Of a stretch of 64,000 nt of DNA, positions 26,414 through 36,930 are shown piece after piece (the first letter of the stretch is position 1; each line of letters begins with the position of its first letter). Origin of the DNA: Salegentibacter sp. 24. GTDB taxonomy: Bacteria > Bacteroidota > Bacteroidia > Flavobacteriales > Flavobacteriaceae. Position numbers and translations under genes: made by a program. The notes under the pieces are model-generated. The model did no database searches and had not been told where the DNA came from. It was given only the letters and a program-made list of their open reading frames with translations. The DNA lies in contig NZ_SNWE01000016.1 of assembly GCF_004362395.1 (NCBI RefSeq), positions 1 to 64,000 on the forward strand, written 5' to 3'.

Positions 26414-27463
26414 TTAAAGGTTTTCTAAAAATTTCAAAGTGTCTACACCATCTGCATAATCCCATAATTTGGGTTTTTGGGTGTGACCAAAATTAACGTC
26501 AAAATCATTACCTACAACGCATTGGAGGTTTTCTTTATTTCTCAGAAGCTTTTCCTGTAAATCCTTATCACTTTCATATTCATCATAAAATAAGGTAGCA
26601 ATAGGAGAGCCGAAACTTTCGTCTTTCTTTAGGATGAGAAATCCGTTTTCCAGTAATTTGAATTCACTCATTAAATACACCGCCTTATTATAATCGTAAT
26701 TATTAGCATATTTAGCTGAATTCAATAAGGTTTTCCAAGGATACATCGCTTTAAAGAAATTGTCAAAATCATATTCCATGGGAACATATAATTTAGAAAC
26801 ATTACGACAGCCCAATCCGAAATATCTAAAAACGTCTTCACCAAGGGCTTCGAGTTCTTCTTTACTTTCTTTTCCATTGAGAATAGCAACTGAGTTTCTA
26901 TTTTTTCGTATGATATTTGGTTTTTCTGAGAAATAATATTCGAAATATCTTGCGGTATTGTTGCTTCCTGTAGCAATAATTGCTTCAAAACCCGAGAGTT
27001 TGTCTTGGGTGAATTTTATGCGATCTTCAAATTCCGGCGCAATTTTTATTAAGAAGTCTACAATTACCGGCAATAATTCTTTGTCGTTAGAAGATTGTTT
27101 TACCAATACTTTATGCCCTGAAATTAAAACCGAAAGAAAATCATGAAAACCAACAAGCGGTATATTTCCAGCCATAATTATGGCCACGGTTTTTTGCGTT
27201 GTTTTATCAAATTCATAGGGTGTCAGCCATTGATCCAAATTGCTTTTTGTTAACGCTTTGCTCCACTGTTGAAGAGCATAAATGACATTTTCCCTGGTAA
27301 ACCAACCATTATAATGAATAGACTGGTCGATTTTATCGTTCAGATTATTATAATATCTTTTGTCTTGGGGTGTTATTGTTACTGAATCATTAATGTCATC
27401 CCTAAAAAGGCCCAGGAATTTTCCCAGTTGAACAAAATATGATTTTCTTTCTTCGATTGTCAT
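26414..27463 (-). CDS. Acyl-CoA reductase, LuxC-like
   Basis: A 349-residue member of the LuxC-type acyl-CoA reductase family (aldehyde dehydrogenase fold). The segment VAIIMAGNIPLVGFHDFL is the nucleotide-binding start, and FGLGCRNVSKLYVP holds the likely catalytic Cys. LuxC makes aldehyde from acyl groups in luminous bacteria, but no other lux gene is here. In Bacteroidota this gene often sits with serC, serA and a divergent ferredoxin gene, as here, so a different acyl or acyl-phosphate substrate in central metabolism is likely (inference). It overlaps no neighbour and lies 51 bases before serC. Confidence 0.87.
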   Translation of the reverse strand: MTIEERKSYFVQLGKFLGLFRDDINDSVTITPQDKRYYNNLNDKIDQSIHYNGWFTRENVIYALQQWSKALTKSNLDQWLTPYEFDKTTQKTVAIIMAGNIPLVGFHDFLSVLISGHKVLVKQSSNDKELLPVIVDFLIKIAPEFEDRIKFTQDKLSGFEAIIATGSNNTARYFEYYFSEKPNIIRKNRNSVAILNGKESKEELEALGEDVFRYFGLGCRNVSKLYVPMEYDFDNFFKAMYPWKTLLNSAKYANNYDYNKAVYLMSEFKLLENGFLILKKDESFGSPIATLFYDEYESDKDLQEKLLRNKENLQCVVGNDFDVNFGHTQKPKLWDYADGVDTLKFLENL

Positions 27464-27470
27464 TTCCTTA

Positions 27471-27502
27471 TTTGGTTATGATAGCCAATGGCTTTAAATT
27501 TG
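27471..27502 (+). promoter_or_regulatory. Promoter of the ferredoxin gene
   Basis: TTTG (27471-27474), a 20-base spacer and TAAATTTG (27495-27502) fit the Bacteroidota -33/-7 pattern well. Transcription would begin about 90 bases before the ATG at 27597. Confidence 0.7.
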
Positions 27503-27578
27503 TATCGCGAAATTAAAACTTAAGCGGTCAAACTCCTAAAAAAGGAAGGGAAATACTACCAAGTTTTAACTTAATTAA

Positions 27579-27950
<372 letters not shown>

Positions 27951-27973
27951 GTACTATTCGGACTTTAAATATT

Positions 27974-28007
27974 AAAAATCCTGTTTCTTATGAATCAGGA
28001 TTTTTGC
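27974..28007. terminator. Terminator after the ferredoxin gene
   Basis: AAAAATCCTG (27974-27983) and CAGGATTTTT (27996-28005) form a perfect hairpin flanked by A and T runs; it may also end the convergent AraC transcript. Confidence 0.85.
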
Positions 28008-28054
28008 GTTTCAATGCTAATACTGATAATTTTTATAGGCTATTTTTTAGGTAC

Positions 28055-28939
28055 CTAAGAAACAGAAAATTTTATTTCATTTCTATAGATTGAAGGCGAT
28101 TTTCCGGTAAATTTTTTGAACTGCTTATTAAAATGACTGAAATTATTAAAGCCACTTTCAAAGCACACATCGTTGATACTTATTTGTTTTTCGTGCAATA
28201 ATTTTGCAGCGTGTACAAGACGGTATTCATTTACGAATTGAATAAAGGTTTTTCCGGTGGTTTTTTTAAAATACCGGCAGAATGCAGGTACAGTCATACT
28301 GACCAAATCAGCAATTTCTTCCAGAGCGATATTTCTTTTAAATTCATTTTTGACAAAATTAAAGATCACGTTAATTCTATTGTTGTCTCCCAATGCCGTA
28401 TCCAATACAAAGCCTTCCGCATTTAAGAGTGTAAAATCTTTGGCATTTTCTAGCATATTGAGGACTTCAAGTAATCCTAGTAATCTTTTGTAATTAGTCA
28501 GGGAATTTAAGGCCTCTATTTTTCTTCCAATTATCTCTTTGTCTTCCCCGTGAAAAACAATTCCATTTTTAGCCCGTTCCAATAGCACCCTTACATTTTT
28601 CATTTCCGGGATTTCCCAGAAATTTTTTCCGAGGAAATCTGCACTAAACTGAATCACGGTTTCCTTATCGTGATCGGTTAAGCTATCTGTGAATCCGCAA
28701 TGCGGTAAGTTAGCACCTATTAAAATAAGGTCTCCGTGTTGATAATAAGAGACGTGACTCCCAATCTGCCTTTTCCCTGACCCATCATTTACATACACCA
28801 GTTCAATTTCGGGGTGATAGTGCCAGAATGTATGGTTTTTATTCTGATGTTTTTGGTTAAAACTCTTGAATGAAAAGGAACTGCCAAAACTGGGATCAAC
28901 TTTTTCAAAAGAGGGCTTACTTGATTTTATCATATTCAT
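28055..28939 (-). CDS. AraC family transcriptional regulator
   Basis: A 294-residue regulator with an N-terminal cupin-like sensing domain (about 40-120, with FWHYHPEIELVYVNDG and DLILIGANLPHCG) and a C-terminal AraC double helix-turn-helix (about 190-285): ALEEIADLVSMTVPAFCRYFKK and ISINDVCFESGFNNFSHFNKQFKK, ending FTGKSPSIYRNE. The first motif is cut here: LVSMTVPAFCRYFKKTTG. The effector is probably a sugar or other small organic ligand. The gene is divergent from a secreted protein gene, and an 11-bp inverted repeat flanks the shared 223-base region, one copy beginning six bases before its own ATG. Confidence 0.93.
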   Translation of the reverse strand: MNMIKSSKPSFEKVDPSFGSSFSFKSFNQKHQNKNHTFWHYHPEIELVYVNDGSGKRQIGSHVSYYQHGDLILIGANLPHCGFTDSLTDHDKETVIQFSADFLGKNFWEIPEMKNVRVLLERAKNGIVFHGEDKEIIGRKIEALNSLTNYKRLLGLLEVLNMLENAKDFTLLNAEGFVLDTALGDNNRINVIFNFVKNEFKRNIALEEIADLVSMTVPAFCRYFKKTTGKTFIQFVNEYRLVHAAKLLHEKQISINDVCFESGFNNFSHFNKQFKKFTGKSPSIYRNEIKFSVS

Positions 28940-28944
28940 AATAA

Positions 28945-29062
28945 ATTAACCTTTATATAACTTAGAAATAAAGTAAAAATAAAACAGTATTCCTTTACGA
29001 AATTAACTAAAAAATATGCTATATAAACAATTATTGAATATTAAATAATTGTAAAGGTTAAT
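28945..29062. promoter_or_regulatory. Inverted repeat in the AraC / 29163 divergent region
   Basis: ATTAACCTTTA (28945-28955) recurs as its exact complement TAAAGGTTAAT (29052-29062), centres 107 bases apart, about ten helical turns. The left copy lies next to the AraC-type gene start. It could be a pair of operator half-regions; no binding site of this family is known to me. Confidence 0.45.
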
Positions 29063-29113
29063 ATAGGACATTTTCTTGTTTATTCAGTACTTTTCAGAAG
29101 GAGTTTTCAGACA

Positions 29114-29121
29114 TATCTTTG
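29114..29121 (+). promoter_or_regulatory. -7 box before the 29163 gene
   Basis: TATCTTTG matches TAnnTTTG 41 bases before the ATG. The -33 region is only T-rich, consistent with an activator-dependent promoter. Confidence 0.5.
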
Positions 29122-29162
29122 TAAATGTAAAAAGGATGTATTAACATTTAAAAATCATTATT

Positions 29163-29735
29163 ATGGAAAAAGTATTGAAAAATTCATTATTATTAGTTGC
29201 CTTGGTAACAGGAATTAGTCTATATGCGGCTGATCGTGTGGAAGTTAGTGTAGATGAAGCTCAAACATTAATTGTGGAACTAGATCAGGTAAAAACGATA
29301 AGTTTAGAAGATGCTTCCGGATTCACTCTGTTCAAAGATAGTCCGGTCCTGGAAGGAAACTATAAAAAGCAAATAGATTTTACCCGTATTCCTAAAGGGA
29401 CATATTTTCTCCACGCTGAGGACCTATATGGAGTTTATACTACGGTAATTAATAAGACGTCAAAGGGTATAATGATAGAAAAGAAAACTCCCGCGGTAGT
29501 ATTCAAACCGATTTATAAGATTGAGGCTGATCAGGTTAAATTCTTTTTAACCAATCCAGCAAAAACATTTGCGAGCCTTAGCGTATACGATGCTAAAGGT
29601 GAACTGGTTGGAGAGGTTAAAGATAAGGCATATACTATGAATAAAACATTTGACTTTTCCAATATGCCAAAGGGTCAGTACACTTTTAGATTACGTGTTT
29701 CCGGTGAGGTTTTTATTGAAAAGCTTTCTATTTAA
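29163..29735 (+). CDS. Secreted protein with two tail-like beta domains
   Basis: A 190-residue exported protein with a signal peptide ending near GISLYAAD (residue 21). The mature part has two similar halves: about 25-100, ending IDFTRIPKGTYFLHAED, and about 105-190, ending FDFSNMPKGQYTFRLRVSG. The pattern LxxLPKGxYxxxL resembles the beta-sandwich of type IX secretion tails, but it forms the whole protein, so it is probably periplasmic rather than a sorted cargo. Function unknown. It is divergent from the AraC gene and may be its target; a hairpin terminator lies 200 bases downstream. Confidence 0.8.
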   Translation: MEKVLKNSLLLVALVTGISLYAADRVEVSVDEAQTLIVELDQVKTISLEDASGFTLFKDSPVLEGNYKKQIDFTRIPKGTYFLHAEDLYGVYTTVINKTSKGIMIEKKTPAVVFKPIYKIEADQVKFFLTNPAKTFASLSVYDAKGELVGEVKDKAYTMNKTFDFSNMPKGQYTFRLRVSGEVFIEKLSI

Positions 29736-30058
29736 TTAGCTTCATTAGAACCATAGAATATAAACGGTCTAATTATTATCAAAGAAAGGTTATGCAACAT
29801 TAATGATGGCTTTAAAAGCCAGGAGGTTATCGAAAATAATTATATAGAAGTCGCCAGATTCTTTGAACTGATATAAACAGGGACGAGGCCAAAGTTTAAA
29901 GCTCGATAATTAGAGTTAATTAAAGGAGTATTTTTAAAACCGGAGTAGAGCACTTCGGTTTTTTTCTACCGGCTTATCAACCTATATCATAGATTTTAAG
30001 TATTTTCAAAGGCAAAACAGAGTTTTCATTTGTTAAAACTCCATAATTTTAATTAATA
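29736..30058 (+). other. 323-base gene-free stretch with a terminator
   Basis: No convincing coding frame is present. The first 200 bases hold a small stem GGCTTTAAAAGCC (29808-29820) and then end at the terminator (29936-29966). This could be a long 3' untranslated region of the secreted protein gene or a small RNA; I see no promoter that decides. The last 90 bases before the PAS kinase show no clear TAnnTTTG box. Confidence 0.5.
29936..29966 (+). terminator. Terminator downstream of the 29163 gene
   Basis: AAAACCGGAGT (29936-29946) pairs with ACTTCGGTTTT (29952-29962) with one G-U pair, loop AGAGC, followed by a T-run. Confidence 0.8.
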
Positions 30059-33000
30059 ATGATTACCCCCGCGCAATTAAAGGAAGTTTTTCAATCTTTT
30101 CCTGACAACTGTTTATTATTAAAACCAGATGCTCCAAGATTTACCATAGCTAAGGTAAACCGGGCTTTTGAGGAAAGTTTCCTTCTGACAAGCGAGCAAC
30201 TTTTAGGGAATAGTTTCCTGGAAGCCCTGGATAGTCGAACCGGAGATAAAGCATATATCGATACCCTTTCAGATGCTTTGGAAAAAACATTAGAATTGGG
30301 TAAACCGCACCATATACCAGAGCTTAGATATGATATTACCGATCCAAAAACAGGCATTTTAATCGAAAGATTTTGGGAAGTAGATAATATTCCTGTTAAT
30401 AATGCTATTGGTGAAACTGAATTTATCTTGCATCGCGTTCGTGATATTACCCATATTATTAGAACAAAAGAAAAAGAAATAGCTTCATTAAGGAGGTTGA
30501 AGAAAAGCGAAAGAGTATTAGAGCAAACCCAGGAAATCGCTAAAATAGGTAGCTGGGAACTAGATTTGGAAAAAAACACGCTTTTTTGGTCCGGAACATT
30601 AAAGAAAATACACGAAGTACCACAAAATTTTATTCCATCTCTTGAGACAGCTATTGATTTTTATAAAACTGATAAGGACAAAAGCACCATCAGAGAGGTT
30701 ATTGCAAATGCGATTAAAACGGGGGGAGGTTTTGACCTCGAACTTGAAATTGTTACCGCGAATAGAAATGAAAAATGGATAAGAGCAACTGGTAAAGCTG
30801 AATTTAAAAACGGTAAGTGTATACGTGTTTTTGGTGCCACCCAGGATATTACCACCCGTAAACTAGCCGAGATAAGGCTTGAAAATATTAACGATAATAT
30901 TCCTGGAGTTGTTTTTAGATATAAACTTAAACCTAATGGAGAAGATCAATTGATGTATATCAGTGAAGGCGCCAGGGATGTTTGGGGTATTGCTCCCGAG
31001 GAAGCAGCGAGTAATAATGCACGAGTTTGGGAGATTTATTATGAAGAAGATGTGGAGGCGCATAATGAGAGTATTCGTAATTCAGCCCGTAATTTATGTT
31101 TATGGACGAATGAATGGCGTATAAAACATCCGGAAAAGGGGATTAGATGGAATAGGGGGTTTGGTTCTCCTCAAAAAGGCTCAGACGGCAGCATTATTTG
31201 GGATGCTATAATTTTGGATGTTACCGAAGAGAAACTTGCTTATGAATTGTTGGAGTTGAATGAAGCCCGTCAGCGTGGTTTACTGGAATCCCAAACCAAT
31301 TATGTGATTAGAACAGATATAGAAGGAAATTACACGTATTATAATAATAAATTTGAGGAAGATTTTGGTTGGATTCATCAGAGAGAAGGATTAATTGGTG
31401 AGACCTGTATGATTGCAGTAATTGAGAAAGACCGGTCTAAAGTAGAGGAAACAGCATTTAAATGTCTTGAAAACCCAGATGAAACTTTTCAAATAGAAAT
31501 TGGAAAACCTAAACGTGATGGGGAGGTTCGCACAACGGTTTGGGACTTTACAGCTTTAAGTGATGCGGAAGGAAATCCTACAGAAATTCAGTGTATTGGG
31601 ATAGATATTTCAGAAAAAAAAGAGGCTGAACTCGCATTAAATAAAATAAAGGAGCAATATGAAGTACTCATAGAAAGTATAGAAGGAGTTTTCTGGGAAT
31701 TAAATGTGGAAACTTTTGAGTTTACTTTCGTTAGCGAGCAAGCTTCCATTCTTTTAGGAATTAAACCTAAAGATTGGTACAATAAACCTAAATTTTGGGA
31801 AAATCATATTCACCCTGAAGACCGAGCGTACGCTATTAATTTTTGTATGAGTCAGGTGGAGAAAGGAAAGAACCATAGTTTTGAGTATCGAATGCAAAGA
31901 GCTGATGGTAGTTACATCTGGATAAGCGATATGGTTTCGGTAGTCAAAGAAAATGGAAAACCGCGGTGGTTAAGAGGTATTATGACTGATATTTCTAAAA
32001 GAAAACACACCGAGGAGCAGCTTCAACTAAGTGAACAGCGTTTTAAAGGTTTAGTGCAGGAGGGAGGAGACCTTATTGCTCTCTTAGATGAAAGTGGTGA
32101 CTATATGTATGCTAGTCCTACCTCAATTTCTGTATTAGGCTATACCCCGGAAGATTTTAAGAATCGAAATGCATTTGAATTTATTCATCCCAGGGATATT
32201 GGAAAAGTTCAGAAAAAATTTGAAGAGATAAGCAGACAAAAAAGAGTACAAATCAGCGCCTTTAGGTTTAAGCATAAAAACGGGGGATGGCGCTGGTTGG
32301 AAACAACAGTAACCAATCTTTTAGATGACCCAGCAGTAAAAGGTATCGTATCCAATGCCCGGGACATTACCGATAAAAAGCGGTTTCAGGAATTGGAAAA
32401 CCTTGAGCGCAAGGTATTGGAAATGAATTTCAAAAAAGATTCCAGGTTGACTAAAATCCTGAATTTTTATGTCGAAAATCTGGAAAATATAAATCCCAAT
32501 GCTTATTTCATTATTCACAAACTGGAGCATGAAAAATTATACAAATGGGCCGCAGGAGCGCTACCTGAAAATTTAACAAAATTATTGGAAGGGCATGCCC
32601 TTCAGGAAAAAGACAATGCTTGTTTTTTCTTTCATCAGAAAGAACACAAAATATTAAAAATTGATACCGCTGATAATTCAGAATTAAAATCGATAGCCAT
32701 AAAAAATGAAATTGATTCCTGTTATTCCTATCCAATTGTAGATTCAAAAAGCCAGAGGTTGGGAGTTTTTACGGTTTTCTATAAAAGCGATCCTTTCTCA
32801 GAAGAAAAGCAAGAGCAAAGAGGTATTAAAAGATCGGTTGGTTTATTGCAGTTAATCATTGAATTTCAACTTAACGAACTGGCTTTAAAACGCAGCAACC
32901 AACGATATGAATTTGTAAACAAAGCTACCGAAGATGCAATTTATGACTGGGACGTAGTAAATAACGAATTGAAATGGGGGGATGGATTCTATAAAATGCT

Positions 33001-34399
33001 TGACCTGGATAGAGAGAATGGCAAATTCCCCCTTGAGAAATGGAGTGAAAGAATTCATCACGATAATATAAACGAAGTCAATAAAAGTCTGGAGAAAAGT
33101 TTAGAGGATAAAAGCAAGAATAAATGGAGTTCGGAATACCTTTTTAGAAAAAATAATGGCACTTATCTTGATATAATAGAAAACGGGTATATCATTAGAA
33201 ATGATACAGGAGAACCCTTAAGAATGATCGGAGTTTTACGTGATATTACCGATTTAAAAGCCTACGAAAAAGAGCTGAAGAGTGCCAATGAAAGATATCG
33301 CTATGTCACCAAAGCCACTTCAGATGCTATCTGGGATTATGATATTGAACAGGGGACTGTATTTTGGGGGGGCGGTTTCGAAACTTTATTTGGTTATAAT
33401 TTAGAAAAAATTAAACCCGATTTGTCTCCCCGCTATGAGAATATTCATCCTGATGATCTAAGGCGAACTATAAAGAGTTTTCTGGATGTTATTGAGAGTG
33501 GTGATACTATTTGGGAAGAAGAATATAAATATAGAAATGTACACGGGGAGTATTTAGATATTTTTGATAGAGGTTTTGTAGTTCGCGATAAAAAAGGAAA
33601 AGCAGTTAGAATGGTAGGGGCAATGCAAGATATTAGCCGAAAAAAACAGTACGAGATTTCTCTTACTAAATTAAATGAAGATTTAAAGAAAAGAGCCAAA
33701 GAACTGGTTATTTCCAATGCCGAATTAGAGCAGTTTGCTTATGTTGCTTCCCACGACCTTCAAGAGCCGCTACGTATGGTCACAAGTTTTCTTACCCAAC
33801 TGGAAAAAAAATATGCAGAAGTTTTAGATGAGAAAGCTTTGTTATACATTGATTTTGCTGTAGATGGAGCTAAAAGAATGCGTCAAATTATTCTTGATCT
33901 TCTAGAGTTTTCCAGGGTGGGCAGAACGGAAGACAAACTAGAAGAGCTGGCCTTAAATGAAATTTTGGAGGAAATAAAACATTTATACCGAAAAAGAATT
34001 GAAGAACGCAATGTGAGGATTATAAGTGGAAATTTACCGGTCATAAAGGCTCCTAAAAGTCCAATTCGGCAAGTATTTCAAAATCTTATAAGCAATGCAA
34101 TAAAATACAGTAAAGAAGATGTTCATCCAGAAATTGCTATAGAATTTAAAGAGATTCAAGATTTTTGGGAGTTTAGTATTAAAGACAATGGCATAGGAAT
34201 AGCTGAAGAATATTTTGACCGCATATTTGTTATCTTTCAACGTTTACATCGTCGGGAGGAATATTCGGGAACTGGAATGGGGTTAGCAGTTACTAAAAAA
34301 ATCATTGAAAATCTGGGTGGCAAAATTTGGTTAGAATCACTCGAGGGAGAAGGAAGTACTTTTCATTTTACCATTTCAAAAAACATTGCGAAATTGTAA
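30059..34399 (+). CDS. Multi-PAS/GAF sensor histidine kinase
   Basis: A 1446-residue soluble kinase with no membrane segment. I count about eight PAS domains (starting near 5, 150, 275, 400, 530, 660, 945 and 1075), each ending in a PAC-like segment such as RVFGATQDITTRK or MVGAMQDISRKK, and a GAF-like domain near 790-930. The kinase core has FAYVASHDLQEPLRM with phospho-His1232, then HATPase with NLISNAIKYSKED, DNGIGIAEEYFDRIF and GTGMGLAVTKKI. The H box is like that of Cph1-type kinases. The response regulator gene follows 116 bases on. The inputs, perhaps redox or small ligands, cannot be read from sequence. Confidence 0.93.
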   Translation: MITPAQLKEVFQSFPDNCLLLKPDAPRFTIAKVNRAFEESFLLTSEQLLGNSFLEALDSRTGDKAYIDTLSDALEKTLELGKPHHIPELRYDITDPKTGILIERFWEVDNIPVNNAIGETEFILHRVRDITHIIRTKEKEIASLRRLKKSERVLEQTQEIAKIGSWELDLEKNTLFWSGTLKKIHEVPQNFIPSLETAIDFYKTDKDKSTIREVIANAIKTGGGFDLELEIVTANRNEKWIRATGKAEFKNGKCIRVFGATQDITTRKLAEIRLENINDNIPGVVFRYKLKPNGEDQLMYISEGARDVWGIAPEEAASNNARVWEIYYEEDVEAHNESIRNSARNLCLWTNEWRIKHPEKGIRWNRGFGSPQKGSDGSIIWDAIILDVTEEKLAYELLELNEARQRGLLESQTNYVIRTDIEGNYTYYNNKFEEDFGWIHQREGLIGETCMIAVIEKDRSKVEETAFKCLENPDETFQIEIGKPKRDGEVRTTVWDFTALSDAEGNPTEIQCIGIDISEKKEAELALNKIKEQYEVLIESIEGVFWELNVETFEFTFVSEQASILLGIKPKDWYNKPKFWENHIHPEDRAYAINFCMSQVEKGKNHSFEYRMQRADGSYIWISDMVSVVKENGKPRWLRGIMTDISKRKHTEEQLQLSEQRFKGLVQEGGDLIALLDESGDYMYASPTSISVLGYTPEDFKNRNAFEFIHPRDIGKVQKKFEEISRQKRVQISAFRFKHKNGGWRWLETTVTNLLDDPAVKGIVSNARDITDKKRFQELENLERKVLEMNFKKDSRLTKILNFYVENLENINPNAYFIIHKLEHEKLYKWAAGALPENLTKLLEGHALQEKDNACFFFHQKEHKILKIDTADNSELKSIAIKNEIDSCYSYPIVDSKSQRLGVFTVFYKSDPFSEEKQEQRGIKRSVGLLQLIIEFQLNELALKRSNQRYEFVNKATEDAIYDWDVVNNELKWGDGFYKMLDLDRENGKFPLEKWSERIHHDNINEVNKSLEKSLEDKSKNKWSSEYLFRKNNGTYLDIIENGYIIRNDTGEPLRMIGVLRDITDLKAYEKELKSANERYRYVTKATSDAIWDYDIEQGTVFWGGGFETLFGYNLEKIKPDLSPRYENIHPDDLRRTIKSFLDVIESGDTIWEEEYKYRNVHGEYLDIFDRGFVVRDKKGKAVRMVGAMQDISRKKQYEISLTKLNEDLKKRAKELVISNAELEQFAYVASHDLQEPLRMVTSFLTQLEKKYAEVLDEKALLYIDFAVDGAKRMRQIILDLLEFSRVGRTEDKLEELALNEILEEIKHLYRKRIEERNVRIISGNLPVIKAPKSPIRQVFQNLISNAIKYSKEDVHPEIAIEFKEIQDFWEFSIKDNGIGIAEEYFDRIFVIFQRLHRREEYSGTGMGLAVTKKIIENLGGKIWLESLEGEGSTFHFTISKNIAKL

Positions 34400-34515
34400 T
34401 ATTTTTCTTACACTTACAATGGCTCCTGTCATGCTGAAAAAGTAGACCTAATCGCTGTTAATATGCTTATTATTCGTATATTTTATACTGAAATATTTAA
34501 CGAACTTTTTTAATC

Positions 34516-34944
34516 ATGGAATCTATTCACATACTTTTAGTTGAAGATAACGAAGGAGATATACTGCTTACCAGAGAAGCCCTGGAAGAAGGCAAAATTC
34601 TGAATAAGTTAAGTGTGGTAAGAGATGGAAAAGAAGCCATCAATTTTCTTAATAAGAAAGAAGAATTTAAAAAGGAACATAGACCAGATCTAATTTTACT
34701 GGATGTAAATCTTCCAAAAATGAATGGCCATGAAGTGCTCAAATATATAAAACAGCATAAAGGTCTGAAGACAATCCCAGTGATTATGCTTACGACTTCC
34801 TCTTCTCAGGAGGATATAAAAAGCTCCTATCAAAATTATGCGAATTGCTATATTACAAAACCCATTGAAGTTGGTGATTTTATCAAAGCAGTTAACCAAA
34901 TTGAAGAATTTTGGGTCAATTTGGTAAAGCTTCCTAAGGAATAA
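34516..34944 (+). CDS. Rcp1-like single-domain response regulator
   Basis: A 142-residue receiver domain with no output domain. LLVEDNEGDILLTREAL carries the acidic pocket, LILLDVNLPKMNG the phospho-Asp63, and MLTTSSSQEDI and CYITKPIE the Thr/Ser and Lys switch residues. The DNEGD start is typical of Rcp1, the partner of the cyanobacterial phytochrome kinase Cph1. It follows the multi-PAS kinase, whose H box is also Cph1-like, so the two probably form a phosphotransfer pair. What the regulator acts on is unknown. Confidence 0.93.
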   Translation: MESIHILLVEDNEGDILLTREALEEGKILNKLSVVRDGKEAINFLNKKEEFKKEHRPDLILLDVNLPKMNGHEVLKYIKQHKGLKTIPVIMLTTSSSQEDIKSSYQNYANCYITKPIEVGDFIKAVNQIEEFWVNLVKLPKE

Positions 34945-35067
34945 CTATTTTTCTGAAAAAATGTAATTAACAAGAAATTTTAAATCTTTGTTAATTAAAA
35001 TATCAATGCTTTGTTTTAACTTTTTACCCTAAGCCTTATATTAGCGCTACAACTCCATGAATTACTT

Positions 35068-36930
35068 ATGAGCCAGGAAACCAAGTATACCGAAGATAAC
35101 ATACGGTCTTTAGACTGGAAGGAACATATTAGAATGCGTCCGGGGATGTACATTGGAAAACTTGGGGACGGTTCAAGTGCTGATGACGGGATTTATATTC
35201 TCCTTAAGGAGGTGCTGGATAACAGTATCGATGAATTTGTCATGGGCTCTGGGAAAACCATAGAAATTTCAGTTCAAAACCAGCGAGTTATAGTTCGGGA
35301 TTATGGTCGAGGAATTCCCTTAGGGAAAGTAGTGGATGTAGTATCTAAAATGAACACCGGGGGAAAATATGATTCACGTGCCTTTAAGAAGTCCGTTGGG
35401 CTCAACGGGGTTGGAACTAAAGCCGTAAATGCCCTTTCTTCCTATTTTAGGGTAGAATCTTCCAGGGATGGTAAATCTCACGCTGCCGAATTTGAACAAG
35501 GTGAACTAAAAGAGGAGGAACATCTGGATGAAACTTCCCGTCGCCGAGGTACCAAAGTAACCTTTGTGCCCGATGAGGTTATCTTTAAAAATTTTAAATT
35601 CCGGAATGAGTACATAGAGAAAATGCTCAAAAATTATGTTTATCTGAATCCTGGATTAACCATAATTTTTAACGGGGAGAAATTTTATTCAGAAAACGGA
35701 CTTAAAGATCTTTTAAAAGATAGTATTCCGGAAGATGAGCGATTATATGATATCATTCATATGCGGGGAGATGATATTGAAGTTGCTATAACTCATAGTA
35801 AAGCTCAGTATAGCGAAGAATATCACTCTTTTGTTAATGGTCAGAACACCTCTCAAGGGGGGACACATCTAGCCGCTTTTAGAGAAGCAGTTGTAAAGAC
35901 AGTCCGTGAGTTTTACGGAAAAAACTATGATGCTAGCGATATTCGCAAATCTATAGTATCAGCGATCAGTATTAAGGTAATGGAGCCGGTTTTTGAAAGT
36001 CAGACCAAGACAAAGCTGGGTTCTACCGATATGGGTGGGGATATGCCAACTGTGCGGACTCATATTAATGACTTTTTAAAAACACAACTGGATAATTACC
36101 TGCATAAAAATCAGGAGACAGCCGATAGACTACAACGAAAAATATTACAGGCTGAAAGGGAGCGCAAAGACCTATCTGGAATTAGGAAACTTGCAAAGGA
36201 CCGTGCGAAAAAAGCCAGCTTGCATAATAAAAAATTGCGGGACTGCCGTATTCATCTCGGGGACAGCAAAAAAGAGCGCTATCTGGAGACCACCTTGTTT
36301 ATTACCGAGGGCGATTCGGCCAGTGGTTCTATTACCAAATCTCGAGATGTGAATACCCAGGCGGTATTCAGCTTAAAAGGGAAACCTTTAAACAGTTATG
36401 GCTTAAGCAAGAAAATTGTATATGAAAATGAGGAATTCAATTTACTGCAAGCAGCCCTGAATATAGAAGAATCTTTAGAAGATCTAAGATATAATAATAT
36501 TGTAATTGCTACTGATGCTGATGTGGATGGAATGCACATCAGGTTATTACTTATCACCTTTTTCCTTCAGTTTTTCCCTGAATTGATCAAGGAAAATCAT
36601 TTGTACATTTTGCAAACACCATTATTTAGGGTTCGCAATAAAAAAGAAACTATTTATTGTTATAGCGAAACCGAAAGAAAAAATGCGGTAAATAAACTAT
36701 CCGGCAAAGCCGAAATTACCCGATTTAAGGGTTTGGGTGAAATTTCTCCCGATGAATTCAAGCATTTTATCGGCGATAATATTCGCCTGGATCCAGTAAT
36801 GCTCGATAAGGAGAAGTCTATCGAGGAAATGCTTAATTTCTATATGGGTAAGAATACCCCGGATAGGCAGGAATTTATTATTGATAATCTTAAAGTTGAA
36901 CTTGATCTTATCGAAGAGTTAGGCTTATGA
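35068..36930 (+). CDS. parE: DNA topoisomerase IV subunit B
   Basis: The ATPase subunit that with ParC decatenates daughter chromosomes. The GHKL ATP site includes [12 protein letters not shown] and [10 protein letters not shown], followed by the transducer domain and the Toprim motifs [10 protein letters not shown] and [10 protein letters not shown]. The 620 residues and the end HRxxFI-type [10 protein letters not shown] are normal for ParE of Bacteroidota. It is the first gene of parE - membrane protein - parC - mscL; its stop overlaps the next start by four bases (ATGA). Confidence 0.95.
   Translation: MSQETKYTEDNIRSLDWKEHIRMRPGMYIGKLGDGSSADDGIYILLKEVLDNSIDEFVMGSGKTIEISVQNQRVIVRDYGRGIPLGKVVDVVSKMNTGGKYDSRAFKKSVGLNGVGTKAVNALSSYFRVESSRDGKSHAAEFEQGELKEEEHLDETSRRRGTKVTFVPDEVIFKNFKFRNEYIEKMLKNYVYLNPGLTIIFNGEKFYSENGLKDLLKDSIPEDERLYDIIHMRGDDIEVAITHSKAQYSEEYHSFVNGQNTSQGGTHLAAFREAVVKTVREFYGKNYDASDIRKSIVSAISIKVMEPVFESQTKTKLGSTDMGGDMPTVRTHINDFLKTQLDNYLHKNQETADRLQRKILQAERERKDLSGIRKLAKDRAKKASLHNKKLRDCRIHLGDSKKERYLETTLFITEGDSASGSITKSRDVNTQAVFSLKGKPLNSYGLSKKIVYENEEFNLLQAALNIEESLEDLRYNNIVIATDADVDGMHIRLLLITFFLQFFPELIKENHLYILQTPLFRVRNKKETIYCYSETERKNAVNKLSGKAEITRFKGLGEISPDEFKHFIGDNIRLDPVMLDKEKSIEEMLNFYMGKNTPDRQEFIIDNLKVELDLIEELGL

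Noticed and set aside
26414-27463. Luminescence (lux) system
   Set aside because: Only a LuxC-like reductase is present, with no luxAB, luxD or luxE homologue nearby.
29736-29966. Possible small RNA with its own terminator
   Set aside because: No promoter could be found within the stretch, so a long 3' untranslated region of the 29163 gene is equally likely.
30091-30579. Long minus-strand open frame inside the PAS kinase gene
   Set aside because: It is antisense to a well-conserved PAS region, has no homologous motif and no promoter; an overlap artefact.
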